A stretch of 64,000 nt of DNA from Lachnoclostridium sp. An76 (GTDB lineage: Bacteria > Bacillota > Clostridia > Lachnospirales > Lachnospiraceae): the NCBI RefSeq assembly GCF_002161355.1, contig NZ_NFHL01000004.1, forward strand, positions 213,123 to 277,122, given 5' to 3'. Of the stretch, positions 17,312 to 25,249 are shown piece after piece. The notes below the pieces were generated by a model that was not told the DNA's origin, made no database searches, and saw nothing but the letters and a program-made list of their open reading frames with translations. The translations under genes and the position numbers were made by a program. Positions within the stretch are counted from its first letter, which is position 1. Each line of letters opens with the position of its first letter.

Positions 17312-18415
17312 ATGAGTTTTATAGAATTTAAAAATGTATGTAAAAAATATCCGGGTTCTGATAAAAATACAGTAGACAATTTCAATCTTGAGATTGAGGA
17401 AAAAGAGTTCATCGCTTTCGTCGGTCCTTCCGGGTGCGGAAAGTCAACGACACTGCGCATGATCGCGGGCTTTGAGGAGATCACAGGGGGCGAGCTCTAC
17501 ATCGACGGCAAGAAGGTCAATGAGATGGCGCCCAGGGACAGAGGAATCTCCATGGTATTCCAGAATTATGCGCTGTATCCCCATATGACAGTGGAGAAGA
17601 ACATCGGATACGGCCTGAAGAATATGAAAATGCCGGCGGACCAGATCAAGAAGAAAGTGGACTGGGCGATCGATATCCTTGGGCTGGAGGAATACCGTTA
17701 CAGAAAGCCGAAGAACCTCTCCGGCGGGCAGCGCCAGAGAGTGGCGCTGGGGCGCGCGATCGTCAAGAACTCCAAGGTGTTCCTCATGGATGAGCCTCTG
17801 TCAAACCTTGACGCAAAGCTCCGCGTCAGTATGAGGACAGAGATCAGCAAGCTCCACAGACAGATCGGGGCGACGACCATCTATGTCACCCATGACCAGG
17901 TGGAGGCCATGACCATGGCGGACCGCATCGTTATCATGAAGGACGGCGTGATCCAGCAGGTCGGGAAGCCGATGGAGCTCTATGACCATCCGAAGAATCA
18001 GTTCGTCGCCGGATTCATCGGATCGCCGCAGATGAATTTCTTCGATGTGACCGTATCCGGGGATACCGTGAGGTTTGCCGATGGGAATACCATTACGCTC
18101 TCAGAAGGCATGGTGAAGAAATTAGGCGGGCGCCAGGGAGAAATGGTGCTCGGCATCCGCGGCGAGGACATCAAGTCAGACGCCCAGAATCTGGATCTGA
18201 ACAGCGCCAACAGACTGCACGCAGTCATTTCTGACACAGAGGTCATGGGAAATGAGAATAACCTGTATTTTGAATTCGGAGGCACGCAGGCAGTGGCAAG
18301 GGTGTCAAAGTATGAGATCAGCCAGATCGGCGACAAGATCGATTTCGTATTCATGCCGTCAAAAATGCATTTCTTTGACAAAGAAACAGGAGTGAATTAT
18401 ACGGAAGAAGTGTAA
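17312..18415 (+). CDS. Sugar ABC transporter ATPase, MsmK/UgpC type
   Basis: A 367-residue ATPase with Walker A GPSGCGKST (about residues 37-45), signature LSGGQRQR, Walker B VFLMDEP, the D-loop SNLDAKLR and switch histidine VTHDQVEA. The C-terminal third is a TOBE/MalK-type regulatory domain. Only 4 bp separate it from the permease gene. In many Firmicutes this ATPase is a shared, stand-alone subunit; here the system carries its own copy. Confidence 0.95.
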   Translation: MSFIEFKNVCKKYPGSDKNTVDNFNLEIEEKEFIAFVGPSGCGKSTTLRMIAGFEEITGGELYIDGKKVNEMAPRDRGISMVFQNYALYPHMTVEKNIGYGLKNMKMPADQIKKKVDWAIDILGLEEYRYRKPKNLSGGQRQRVALGRAIVKNSKVFLMDEPLSNLDAKLRVSMRTEISKLHRQIGATTIYVTHDQVEAMTMADRIVIMKDGVIQQVGKPMELYDHPKNQFVAGFIGSPQMNFFDVTVSGDTVRFADGNTITLSEGMVKKLGGRQGEMVLGIRGEDIKSDAQNLDLNSANRLHAVISDTEVMGNENNLYFEFGGTQAVARVSKYEISQIGDKIDFVFMPSKMHFFDKETGVNYTEEV

Positions 18416-18432
18416 GGACGCGCGGAAGCAGT

Positions 18433-18477
18433 ATGAGATCACACAGAAGAAGTATGAGAACACACGGAGGCAGTATG
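18433..18477 (+). repeat. Triplicated 21-bp ribosome-site/start-codon unit
   Basis: In-frame ATG codons at 18433, 18454 and 18475 are each preceded by a purine-rich box ending in AGT (GGAAGCAGT, AGAAGAAGT, GGAGGCAGT), exactly 21 bp apart. Only the last has a good Shine-Dalgarno sequence (GGAGG). Confidence 0.8.
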
Positions 18478-19851
18478 AAGAGACAGAGACTACACTTAAA
18501 AGCGCCGGATAACTGGGTCAATGACCCGAATGGCTTTATCTACTACAAAGGATACTACCATCTGTTTTACCAGTATTTCCCCTATGGTCCCCGCTGGGGG
18601 ACCATGCACTGGGGGCATGCGGTGAGCCGGGACCTGGTCACATGGGAGCACAGAGGGATCGCGCTCTATCCGACTGTGCGTGAGGACAGGAACGGATGCT
18701 TTTCAGGGAGCGCCATTGAACAAGACGGGAAGCTGTACCTCGTCTATACAGGGGTGCGCTACGAGGTGGTGAACCCGGAGGACCCGCACACATGCTTAGA
18801 CGAGCAGTTCGAGTCCGCGCAGCTTATGATCACTTCAGAGGACGGATTCCATTTTGACAATGAGAATGGAAAGACGGTCATCATACCGCCGGTCACGGAT
18901 AAGGAGATCGGAGACCGGACCCATACAAGGGATCCCAAGATCTGGAGAGGAACAGATGCGTGGTATCTTGTCCTGGGAAGCACGGTGGAGGAAAAGTACG
19001 GGGAATTGCTCTTCTTCCGCAGCGAGGACCTGCGCACATGGACTTATGTCAACAAAGCGTGGAAGGGACCGGAATACGGCTGGATGTGGGAATGCCCGGA
19101 CTTCTTTGAGACAGAGGGCGGAGCCGTACTTATGGTATCGCCCATGGGACTGCTGAAAAACGGAGAGAAGGAAAAAAATCAGGCAGTGTGCTTCCCGGTG
19201 GGATTCGAGGAGAGCGCCTGCAGGATGGACATACCGGACGAGTATCAGTTTACGGATTACGGGATGGACCTGTATGCGCCCCAGACCACAGTGGACGCGG
19301 AAGGCAGGAGAGTGATGGAGGCATGGATCAGGATGCCGAAGCCTGCGGAAGCCGGCTGGATCGGGATGTTCTGTTCCCCGCGCGTGGTGGAGCGGAGAGG
19401 AGAGCATATTTACTTCCGCATGCATCCGAATATCCGGGCAGCCTGCTCGGAAGAGATCACGGATCCCGCTGAGGCTTCCCCGGACGGATATATGGCGGTA
19501 TTTGAGCTGGAAGACGGGGAACAGGCGGACATCGGCGGGCTCCTGATCACCCGGGACGGAAACCGGATCCGCGCGGACCGGACCGCAGTGTATCCTTCCT
19601 TTGAGGGAGCACACCTGATCTCGGAAACCCCGGAGCTGAAAGACGGCTGCCGCCTGGAAGTCCTGGCGGACGACAGTCTTGTGGAGATCTATATCAATGA
19701 CGGGGAATATGTGATCAGCAATGCCGTGTACGGGATCGGGAAGACGGTCAAAGTGAGCGGAGGGAAAACAGTCCGGCTGTATACGATGAAAGCAGATAAG
19801 GAAAACAACGAGGGAATGGAAGGAAAAAGCAGTGAGGAAAGCTATGAGTGA
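18475..19851 (+). CDS. Glycoside hydrolase family 32 (sucrose-6-phosphate hydrolase / beta-fructosidase)
   Basis: Hydrolyses beta-fructosidic bonds, releasing fructose. All three GH32 motifs are intact: WVNDPNG with nucleophile D17, RDP with D153, and EC with acid/base E206. Length 458 residues, no signal peptide, so it works in the cytoplasm after import. The C-terminal part is the shortened beta-sandwich domain. I start at 18475 because GGAGGCAGT is the best ribosome site; two upstream in-frame ATGs belong to a triplicated start region. It could act on sucrose, sucrose-6-phosphate or short fructans. The ABC-type uptake favours unphosphorylated substrate. Confidence 0.94.
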   Translation: MKRQRLHLKAPDNWVNDPNGFIYYKGYYHLFYQYFPYGPRWGTMHWGHAVSRDLVTWEHRGIALYPTVREDRNGCFSGSAIEQDGKLYLVYTGVRYEVVNPEDPHTCLDEQFESAQLMITSEDGFHFDNENGKTVIIPPVTDKEIGDRTHTRDPKIWRGTDAWYLVLGSTVEEKYGELLFFRSEDLRTWTYVNKAWKGPEYGWMWECPDFFETEGGAVLMVSPMGLLKNGEKEKNQAVCFPVGFEESACRMDIPDEYQFTDYGMDLYAPQTTVDAEGRRVMEAWIRMPKPAEAGWIGMFCSPRVVERRGEHIYFRMHPNIRAACSEEITDPAEASPDGYMAVFELEDGEQADIGGLLITRDGNRIRADRTAVYPSFEGAHLISETPELKDGCRLEVLADDSLVEIYINDGEYVISNAVYGIGKTVKVSGGKTVRLYTMKADKENNEGMEGKSSEESYE

Positions 19852-20809
19852 CGGAAAGAAATATGATGTGACTGCCCTTGGGGAGCTTTTGATCGACTTT
19901 ACGGAAAACGGCGTCAGCGGTCAGGGGAATCCTATGTTTGAAGCAAATCCGGGAGGCGCGCCGTGCAATGTGCTGGCAATGCTTGCCAGGCTGGGGTACC
20001 GGACCGCGTTTATCGGAAAAGTGGGCAGAGATTGTTTTGGAGACCAGCTCCGCAGCGCGATTGAGGAAGCGGGGATCAGCATGGAACATCTTCTGACAGA
20101 CCAGGAGATCCACACCACGCTCGCAATCGTCCATACGTTTCCGGACGGTGACCGGGATTTCTCATTCTACCGGAATCCCGGGGCAGACATGATGCTTACG
20201 GAGGATGAGATCCCGGAGGATACGATCCGGAACTCCCGGATCTTTCACTTCGGGACGCTGTCCATGACACATGAGGGAGTGCGCGCGGCTACGAGAAAGG
20301 CTGTGCATATCGCAGAGCAGTCCGGGTGCATCCTCTCCTTTGACCCCAATCTGCGCCCTCCCCTCTGGAACAGTCTGGAGGAGGCGAAGGAACAGACCCT
20401 CTGGGGGCTGGAACACTGCCACATCCTGAAGATCTCAGATAACGAGATCACATGGCTGACCGGGAAAGAGGACTATACAGAAGGCGCGCGGTGGATCTAC
20501 AGCAGATATCATATCCCGCTTATCCTTGTGTCAATGGGGAAGGAGGGCAGCAGGGCGTATTACGGCGATATCATGGCTGAGGCAGCGCCCTTCCTGCGCG
20601 CAGATACAGTGGAGACGACCGGCGCGGGAGATACCTTCTGCGGATGCATGCTCAGCGGCGTCTTGGAGAAAGGTCTGGAAGGACTTACGCAGGAAAATCT
20701 GAGAGAAATGCTGACCTTTGCAAACAGCGCTGCTTCAGTCATAACGACAAGGCGGGGAGCGCTGAAAGTGATGCCGGACAGAGATGAGATCGAGCAGAAT
20801 AAGAGATAA
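19844..20809 (+). CDS. PfkB-family fructokinase
   Basis: Phosphorylates fructose released by the GH32 enzyme, using ATP. The N-terminal GELLIDF and GGAPCNVL motifs and the C-terminal GAGDTFCGCML (anion hole and catalytic Asp) define the PfkB fold. The ATG at 19844 sits in ATGAGTGA, overlapping the GH32 stop by 8 bp, so translation is coupled. A GTG at 19832 is a possible alternative start. Length 321 residues is typical. It is the last gene of the fructoside operon. Confidence 0.93.
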   Translation: MSDGKKYDVTALGELLIDFTENGVSGQGNPMFEANPGGAPCNVLAMLARLGYRTAFIGKVGRDCFGDQLRSAIEEAGISMEHLLTDQEIHTTLAIVHTFPDGDRDFSFYRNPGADMMLTEDEIPEDTIRNSRIFHFGTLSMTHEGVRAATRKAVHIAEQSGCILSFDPNLRPPLWNSLEEAKEQTLWGLEHCHILKISDNEITWLTGKEDYTEGARWIYSRYHIPLILVSMGKEGSRAYYGDIMAEAAPFLRADTVETTGAGDTFCGCMLSGVLEKGLEGLTQENLREMLTFANSAASVITTRRGALKVMPDRDEIEQNKR

Positions 20810-20842
20810 ACAGCGGACGGTATAAGAGAAAAAGTGCCGTTC

Positions 20843-20871
20843 TTGCGCCTCTCTTCAAAGCGTAGTACAAT
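20843..20871 (+). promoter_or_regulatory. Promoter upstream of mazG
   Basis: TTGCGC (20843-20848), 17-bp spacer, TACAAT (20866-20871). It gives a leader of about 130 nt that contains a terminator-like hairpin. Confidence 0.6.
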
Positions 20872-20931
20872 GGAAACGGATTTATTCACAGATTCACGTC
20901 ATATCGTGAAAAGAGTTCGTCTCCGAGGGAC

Positions 20932-20956
20932 TGCCTTTGTAAGAGAGGCATTTTTT
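20932..20956 (+). terminator. Hairpin plus T-run in the mazG leader (terminator or attenuator)
   Basis: TGCCT, 9-nt loop, AGGCA, then six T. A second hairpin (TTCACG-TCATAT-CGTGAA, 20893-20910) lies upstream. The terminator lies after the predicted mazG promoter, so it either ends leaky fructoside-operon transcripts or attenuates mazG. Confidence 0.5.
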
Positions 20957-21009
20957 ATGGGATCAAAGCTGCTGTCAGATATACAGCGGATGGAAAGGAA
21001 AGAAGTAAT

Positions 21010-21510
21010 ATGACAAAGTTTGAAGAATTTGAACATATCATCGAAAAACTCCGCGCCCCGGACGGCTGTCCGTGGGACCGCGAGCAGACCCACGCCAGCC
21101 TGAAGAAACCGTGCATCGAGGAGGCGGCGGAGGTCGTCTGCGGGATCAATATCCTGGAGCAGACGGGAGACCCGGATAATCTGAAGGAAGAACTGGGGGA
21201 CCTTCTCCTCCAGGTGGTGATGCACGCGCGCATCGCGGAGGAGGAAGGCTATTTTACCATGGACGATGTGATCCAGGGGATCATTGACAAAATGGTGCGG
21301 CGGCATCCGCATGTGTTCGGGGACGCTGTGGCTGACGATTCCGGCGCGGTGCTGAAGAAGTGGGATGAGATCAAGAAGCAGGAGAAGGCCGGGAAAGAGT
21401 GGACGGAAGCCTATCTGCCCGCGGCGTTTGAGGAGGCGAAGGAGCTGATCGACGCGGCGGCGGAGAGGAAAGGCTTCGGGAAAATAGAAAGGAATGGTCA
21501 AAGTGAATAA
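21010..21510 (+). CDS. mazG: MazG-family nucleoside triphosphate pyrophosphohydrolase
   Basis: Hydrolyses NTPs, including non-canonical ones, to NMP and pyrophosphate. CPWDREQTHASLKKPCIEEA with the EExxE metal site (EEAAEVV, then KEELGDLLLQV) is the family signature. At 166 residues it is a single-domain form, shorter than the two-domain E. coli MazG (about 260). AAGGAAAG precedes the ATG. It overlaps the next gene by 17 bp. Confidence 0.9.
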   Translation: MTKFEEFEHIIEKLRAPDGCPWDREQTHASLKKPCIEEAAEVVCGINILEQTGDPDNLKEELGDLLLQVVMHARIAEEEGYFTMDDVIQGIIDKMVRRHPHVFGDAVADDSGAVLKKWDEIKKQEKAGKEWTEAYLPAAFEEAKELIDAAAERKGFGKIERNGQSE

Positions 21511-22162
21511 GACAAAAGAAAACAGGACAGCAGTATATGTTTTGAGACGGTATCTGCTCCTCTGCGCCGGACTTGCCATTATGGCGTTCGGCGTTGCTTT
21601 TTCTATCAAGGCAAGTCTGGGCACATCGCCGATCTCCAGCGTGCCGTATGTGGTCAGCCTGTTTGCCCCGCTGACGGTGGGGACAGCTACCATTGTAATG
21701 CACTGTGTATTCATCCTGCTGCAGATCCTCATCCTGAGGAGACAGCACCATCCGATCCAGCTCATGCAGCTCCCGGTGGCGGTCTTCTTCGGATACCTGA
21801 CGGATTTCGGCGTGTGGGCGGTGCGCGTGATCCGGTGCGATACATACTGGCAGCAGTGGATCGTCTGTCTGATCGGTATCCTCCTGGTAGCTGCGGGCGT
21901 CAGTCTGGAAGTGAAAGCGGGGGTCGTGGTGCTGGCAGGAGAGGGCGTTGTCCTCGCCATCTGCAAAGTGCTTCCGGTGAAATTCGGATACATGAAAGTT
22001 GGTTTTGACGTGACCCTTGTGGTCACTGCGTGTATCCTGTCCCTTGTCTTTACCGGGCGTCTCCAGGGCGTGCGGGAAGGGACTGTGGCAGCGGCTCTTA
22101 TGGTGGGGCTGATCGCGAAGCAGTTTGGGAAAGTGCTGGCGAAGTGGGAGTTGGAGAAATAG
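21494..22162 (+). CDS. YczE/YitT-like integral membrane protein
   Basis: A 222-residue protein with about five or six hydrophobic segments, the first at residues 17-36. The SIKASLGTSPISSVPYVVSL segment after the first helix is the recognisable family feature of YczE-type proteins (often annotated DUF6198). Function is not known. It is translationally coupled to mazG. Chromosomal synteny breaks soon after its stop, where the accessory island begins. Confidence 0.8.
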   Translation: MVKVNKTKENRTAVYVLRRYLLLCAGLAIMAFGVAFSIKASLGTSPISSVPYVVSLFAPLTVGTATIVMHCVFILLQILILRRQHHPIQLMQLPVAVFFGYLTDFGVWAVRVIRCDTYWQQWIVCLIGILLVAAGVSLEVKAGVVVLAGEGVVLAICKVLPVKFGYMKVGFDVTLVVTACILSLVFTGRLQGVREGTVAAALMVGLIAKQFGKVLAKWELEK

Positions 22163-22240
22163 GGGAGTGAATTGACCCATGCGATCCAGCTGATCCGCCC
22201 GTTTCTCTTTTTTACAGGATAAGAGTAAGATATAAATAAT

Positions 22241-22390
22241 GTATGGATAGGCGGCGGGGTAATTATTATGCCGGGGGTTACCATTGGGGATAATGTGGTA
22301 ATCGGCGCGGGCAGTATTGTGACAAAAGATCTTCCGAGTAATGTGGTCGCTTATGGAAATCCATGCCGGGTGATACGGGAAAATCAATAA
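22241..22390 (+). pseudogene. 3' remnant of a sugar O-acetyltransferase (Maa/LacA type)
   Basis: An open stretch of 49 codons reading VWIGGG...[19 protein letters not shown] and GNPCRVIRE, the last left-handed beta-helix turns of a hexapeptide acetyltransferase. The N-terminal two thirds, including the catalytic histidine region, are gone; stops occur just upstream. It marks the left border zone of the island. Confidence 0.75.
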
Positions 22391-22797
22391 ATTGTAGGGA
22401 ATGGGAATTCATTTCTTGACATTTATAAAAAGCAGGTACAGAGTTGGTCAGACAAAAATAATGCGACCAACTCAGGGAAAATTTACGGCCATTACTGGCA
22501 CCAGGGAGTTTTTCAAATTGGGTAAACACTGTTTCCACAATTTCATCCTAGGAATACACAACATAAAAAGGACGCATGAGTTTCAGGTTTTTCCGCGGAA
22601 TAGTATAATGAAGGTATTACAAAAAGAATATCAGGGCAGTTTTGTTCTGTGTTATCAGAGCTCATAAAACCTCATATACAAGGGTTTATGGGCTCTAACG
22701 TTCTGCCTTGGAGCGTCAAAAAGTGGAGTGAGATATATTGTGTGTAATTTAAAAATGCGATATTTCGGAATTTAATTTCGGATTTTGATATATTAGA
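22391..22797. other. AT-rich gap with a diverged element end
   Basis: No supported gene. Bases from about 22640 to 22735 resemble the right-arm sequence found at 25450-25545 and 37220-37300: a TTTTGTYCTGTG stretch, then an imperfect stem GAGCTCATAAA...TTTATGGGCTC, then GAGCGTCAAAAA. No copy of the 18-nt core is recognisable here, so this is an older or different relative. Confidence 0.5.
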
Positions 22798-22826
22798 TTG
22801 TTCAGAACGCATTCCTGTGATATGAT
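22798..22826 (+). promoter_or_regulatory. Promoter of the XRE regulator
   Basis: TTGTTC (22798-22803), 17-bp spacer, TATGAT (22821-22826), 52 bp before the ATG. Confidence 0.6.
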
Positions 22827-22878
22827 GATAAATACAATGTGAACAGAAAGTTTAAATAAATAAGACTGAGGTGAAGAA

Positions 22879-23097
22879 ATGGCAATTAGTTACAAGAAAC
22901 TGTGGAAATTGCTGATTGATAAAGACATGATGAAAAAAGATTTGCGTGCAATGACAGGTGTCAGTACGACAACAATGTCTCGATTATCTAAAGATGAAAA
23001 TGTGAGTACAGAAATTTTATCAAAGATTTGTTCTGCTTTGAGCTGCGATGTTGGAGATATCATGGAGTTCGTTCCAGATAAAAAAGAGGAACAGTAA
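22879..23097 (+). CDS. Small XRE/Cro-like helix-turn-helix regulator
   Basis: A 72-residue DNA-binding protein that is nearly all HTH (KKDLRAMTGVSTTTMSRLSK, then an ILSKICSALSCDVGDIMEF helix). It belongs to the YozG-type group of Cro/CI proteins common on mobile elements. GAGGTG precedes the ATG. It is followed at 14 bp by BREX gene remnants, so it probably was the regulator of that locus or of the element that carried it. Confidence 0.85.
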   Translation: MAISYKKLWKLLIDKDMMKKDLRAMTGVSTTTMSRLSKDENVSTEILSKICSALSCDVGDIMEFVPDKKEEQ

Positions 23098-23111
23098 GGA
23101 GATACGGCATT

Positions 23112-23525
23112 ATGGATCATTCTTATCCTTATATTGCGTCTCTGACCAGAGAGCTGTTTCTTTTCTACGAAATGCGTTCCACCGCAAAGCTAATGGCAGA
23201 AGGAAATTCAGATATGGAAAAAGCTGACGTAAGTGCTTATCTTCTGGAACAGCTGAACTCCGCAATCGGCAATGGAGAGTTCATTGATAAAATTCAGTAC
23301 GAGCCGCACGAACCAGGCGATGTACTGATGCTGACGGGGGTAGGTGAGGTGTTTCCGTTTATGAGAATCCATACGTTACTGGAAGCCTTGCAACCGTATT
23401 TTTCGGATGTTCCGATTTTGGTTATGTATCCGGGGGAGTTTGATGGTCGTCATGTAAAACTATTCAATCGTCTGACACCAAGTGATTATTACCGGGCATT
23501 CAATGTGATCGATCAAGGGAGATAA
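23112..23525 (+). pseudogene. BREX remnant: brxA 5' end fused in frame to brxB 3' end
   Basis: The 137-codon frame is a deletion chimera. Residues 1 to about 38 (SLTRELFLFYEMRSTAKLMA) match the start of BrxA (DUF1819). From about residue 45 on it matches the second half of BrxB (DUF1788), with PGDVLMLTGVGEVFPF and PILVMYPGEFDG and a YYRAFN end. About 160 residues of BrxA and about 100 of BrxB are missing. The order brxA-brxB followed by a brxC start is the normal type I BREX order. Translation may still occur, but neither protein can be functional. Confidence 0.72.
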
Positions 23526-23529
23526 AGCC

Positions 23530-23676
23530 ATGATGATTCGAGAAATGTTTGCGGATGACATTAATCGCAAGCAAAAGGCATTTGAGAATGCAATGGCTGC
23601 AATTATTCTTGGAATAATGATGTATGTGGTTGCTGTGCTATTAAGAAAAGGAGGATTTGTAGATTATGACGGATGA
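23530..23676 (+). pseudogene. BREX remnant: brxC 5' end joined to a hydrophobic tail
   Basis: A 48-codon frame. MMIREMFADDINRK is the typical start of the BREX P-loop protein BrxC in Clostridia. After 14 residues it switches to unrelated sequence with one hydrophobic segment (AAIILGIMMYVVAVLL). The remaining roughly 1,150 residues of BrxC are absent. It starts 4 bp past the brxA'-brxB' stop and its end overlaps the DUF3791 gene. Confidence 0.62.
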
Positions 23677-23902
23677 AAAAATCAAAAATTCCAGTGAACT
23701 GGAGTTTGCTGTTTTTTGCATTGAAAATGTAGCGGCAAAGCTGGGTGTGGATGCAGAGCGTGTTTATCAGGCATTTACTGAACAGAGTGACATTCTGAAC
23801 GGATATATCGTGCCAGAATATGAAATGCTGCATACCCAGAGCCGGGAATATATCGTTGACGATCTTGTTGATGTGATGAAAGAGAGGGGTGTGGAAGTAT
23901 GA
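23666..23902 (+). CDS. DUF3791 protein (predicted partner of the DUF3990 protein)
   Basis: A 78-residue acidic, helical protein (ELEFAVFCIENVAAKLGVDA, then a YIVPEYEMLHTQS stretch) of the DUF3791 family. AAAAGGAGG precedes the ATG. Its stop overlaps the start of the DUF3990 gene by 4 bp (ATGA), so the two are co-translated. Small size, acidity and tight coupling upstream of a larger enzyme-like protein suggest an antitoxin role; that is inference. Confidence 0.75.
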   Translation: MTDEKIKNSSELEFAVFCIENVAAKLGVDAERVYQAFTEQSDILNGYIVPEYEMLHTQSREYIVDDLVDVMKERGVEV

Positions 23903-24369
23903 TTCTATATCATGGTTCTTTCTTAGAGATCGCAAAGCCGGATTTGATTCATTCCCGTCCTAATGTGGACTTCGGGCGTGGCTTCTATGTTACGCCGTTG
24001 TATGAACAGGCAGCGAAGTGGTGCGGCAAGTTCAAACGCCGTGGAAAAGACGGTATCATTTCACGGTATGAATACGATGAAAGCCGGGAAGCTGAACTGA
24101 AAACGCTGAAATTTGATTCTTATTCCGAAAAATGGCTGGATTTTATTCTGGATTGTCGCAGCGGAAAAGATCCGACAGATTACGACCTTGTTGTGGGCGG
24201 TGTTGCAAATGATAAGGTGTTTAATACGGTAGAGCTGTTCTTTGATGGGCTGATTGATAAGACGGAAGCCATCAACCGCCTGCGTTATGAAAAGCCGAAC
24301 CTGCAAATATGTTTCCGCACAGAGAAAGCGTTGTCTCTGCTGCATTTTGAAGGGAGTGAAACACTATGA
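23899..24369 (+). CDS. DUF3990 protein, putative ADP-ribosyltransferase-like toxin
   Basis: A 156-residue protein starting MILYHGS. The N-terminal YHGS motif and the nearby DFGRGFYVT motif (about residues 26-34) resemble the first and second NAD-binding elements of ADP-ribosyltransferase folds (LYHGT / FGxGFYxT). A candidate third acidic element lies in the ETAINRL-type region toward the C-terminus (FDGLIDKTEAINRLRYEKP). Flanked and overlapped by two DUF3791 genes, it has the layout of a toxin with two small partners. No experimental function is known to me. Confidence 0.72.
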   Translation: MILYHGSFLEIAKPDLIHSRPNVDFGRGFYVTPLYEQAAKWCGKFKRRGKDGIISRYEYDESREAELKTLKFDSYSEKWLDFILDCRSGKDPTDYDLVVGGVANDKVFNTVELFFDGLIDKTEAINRLRYEKPNLQICFRTEKALSLLHFEGSETL

Positions 24370-24626
24370 CAGCGAACCCGATTTTGCTTCAGAAAAAATA
24401 CAGCCGTGTTATTGAGTGCTTTGCCAAACAGCAGGGACTTTCACTGGATGCGGCATTGGGTTTCTTTTATCATTCCCAGGTCTATCAGTTAATGCGTGAC
24501 GGTGTTTCTGATATGCACTGTATGAGCGATGCGTATCTGACAGAAGAACTGGAACAGGAATATGCCGAGAAAAATGCCGGATACCAAGGAAGGAAAGAAA
24601 GTGACTTATGGATACAGACAAAGTAA
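24366..24626 (+). CDS. DUF3791-like small protein, second partner
   Basis: An 86-residue protein overlapping the DUF3990 stop by 4 bp. It has the same layout as DUF3791 proteins (SLDAALGFFYHSQVYQLMRD, then a YLTEELEQEY helix) but is clearly diverged from the first copy. Its end overlaps the start of the pglZ remnant. It may be a second antitoxin or a binding partner. Confidence 0.65.
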   Translation: MTANPILLQKKYSRVIECFAKQQGLSLDAALGFFYHSQVYQLMRDGVSDMHCMSDAYLTEELEQEYAEKNAGYQGRKESDLWIQTK

Positions 24627-24900
24627 TACAAGACTTGAACCGCAGATTTGCCGCATCTCTGCCGGAGTTTTATCAACGTCGGATCATCTTCTGATTGGAT
24701 GGATGAGATGGGGCTTGCATCGAATCCGGCCATGCGGAAGCAGGTCAAGAATTATCGTGCTTTTTTAATGCGAAAGACCGTCGTTTGAAGGTTAGCATAC
24801 AGAATAAAGTTCCAGCAACCCCCTGGCACAGCTGCACATGGCTGTCATGGCGGCAATCTGCGGATTAAGGGCTGCTATTTTCAAGAAGTCACACGGATAG
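24608..24900 (+). pseudogene. BREX remnant: pglZ (brxZ) 5' part, frameshifted
   Basis: The ATG at 24608 starts DLNRRFAASLPEFYQRRIIF, the usual N-terminus of the BREX PglZ phosphatase, then hits TGA at 24692. Further pglZ-like pieces follow in shifting frames: MRKQVKNYRAFF, NAKDRRLKVSIQNKVPATP and AQLHMAVMAAICGL. The rest of pglZ is gone. With brxA'-brxB' and brxC' upstream this shows a decayed type I BREX locus. Confidence 0.65.
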
Positions 24901-25073
24901 AGAAATGAACTTTCCATCCCCATCACAGGTCTGGGGACGGTTGATTTTCCATGTTTTCAAGGTATTTGTTCGTGACATCTGCCAGTAAAGAATACGAGAG
25001 CTCAGGATTTTTGAAAGGGCCACTATTCGTGGAATAGCAGATTATTTGTTGTTTGGTACTATCCCAGACAAAG

Positions 25074-25166
25074 ATGATCGGGATTATGGATGTTTACAAT
25101 CACGTTACGGATCGGGAATGGATTGACAAGGAGATTGTCAAACTGGATGAAGTTCAGGTCATGTAA
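25074..25166 (+). pseudogene. 3' stub of a tyrosine integrase
   Basis: Thirty codons ending at TAA: IMDVYNHVTDREWIDKEI then KLDEVQVM. The VYNH tyrosine context and the KLD tail are typical of the C-terminus of phage/ICE-type tyrosine recombinases. The catalytic core upstream is missing. It lies just before the left-arm sequence of the 25425 attachment core, where an integrase gene would be expected to end. Confidence 0.6.
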
Positions 25167-25249
25167 AGGAAATCTGCCATGCACCTCACGAACCGCGTTC
25201 CTTCAGTCAGGGCTGTCGCCGTATAGGTTCCAAACCGAGCATGATTTTC

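Noticed and set aside
20899..22387. Long minus-strand frames opposite mazG and the YczE-like gene
   Set aside because: They are antisense shadows; the plus-strand genes have family motifs and overlapping starts.
22401..22667. 88-aa plus-strand frame at the island border
   Set aside because: No ribosome site, no recognisable family, and the end overlaps the diverged attachment-arm sequence.
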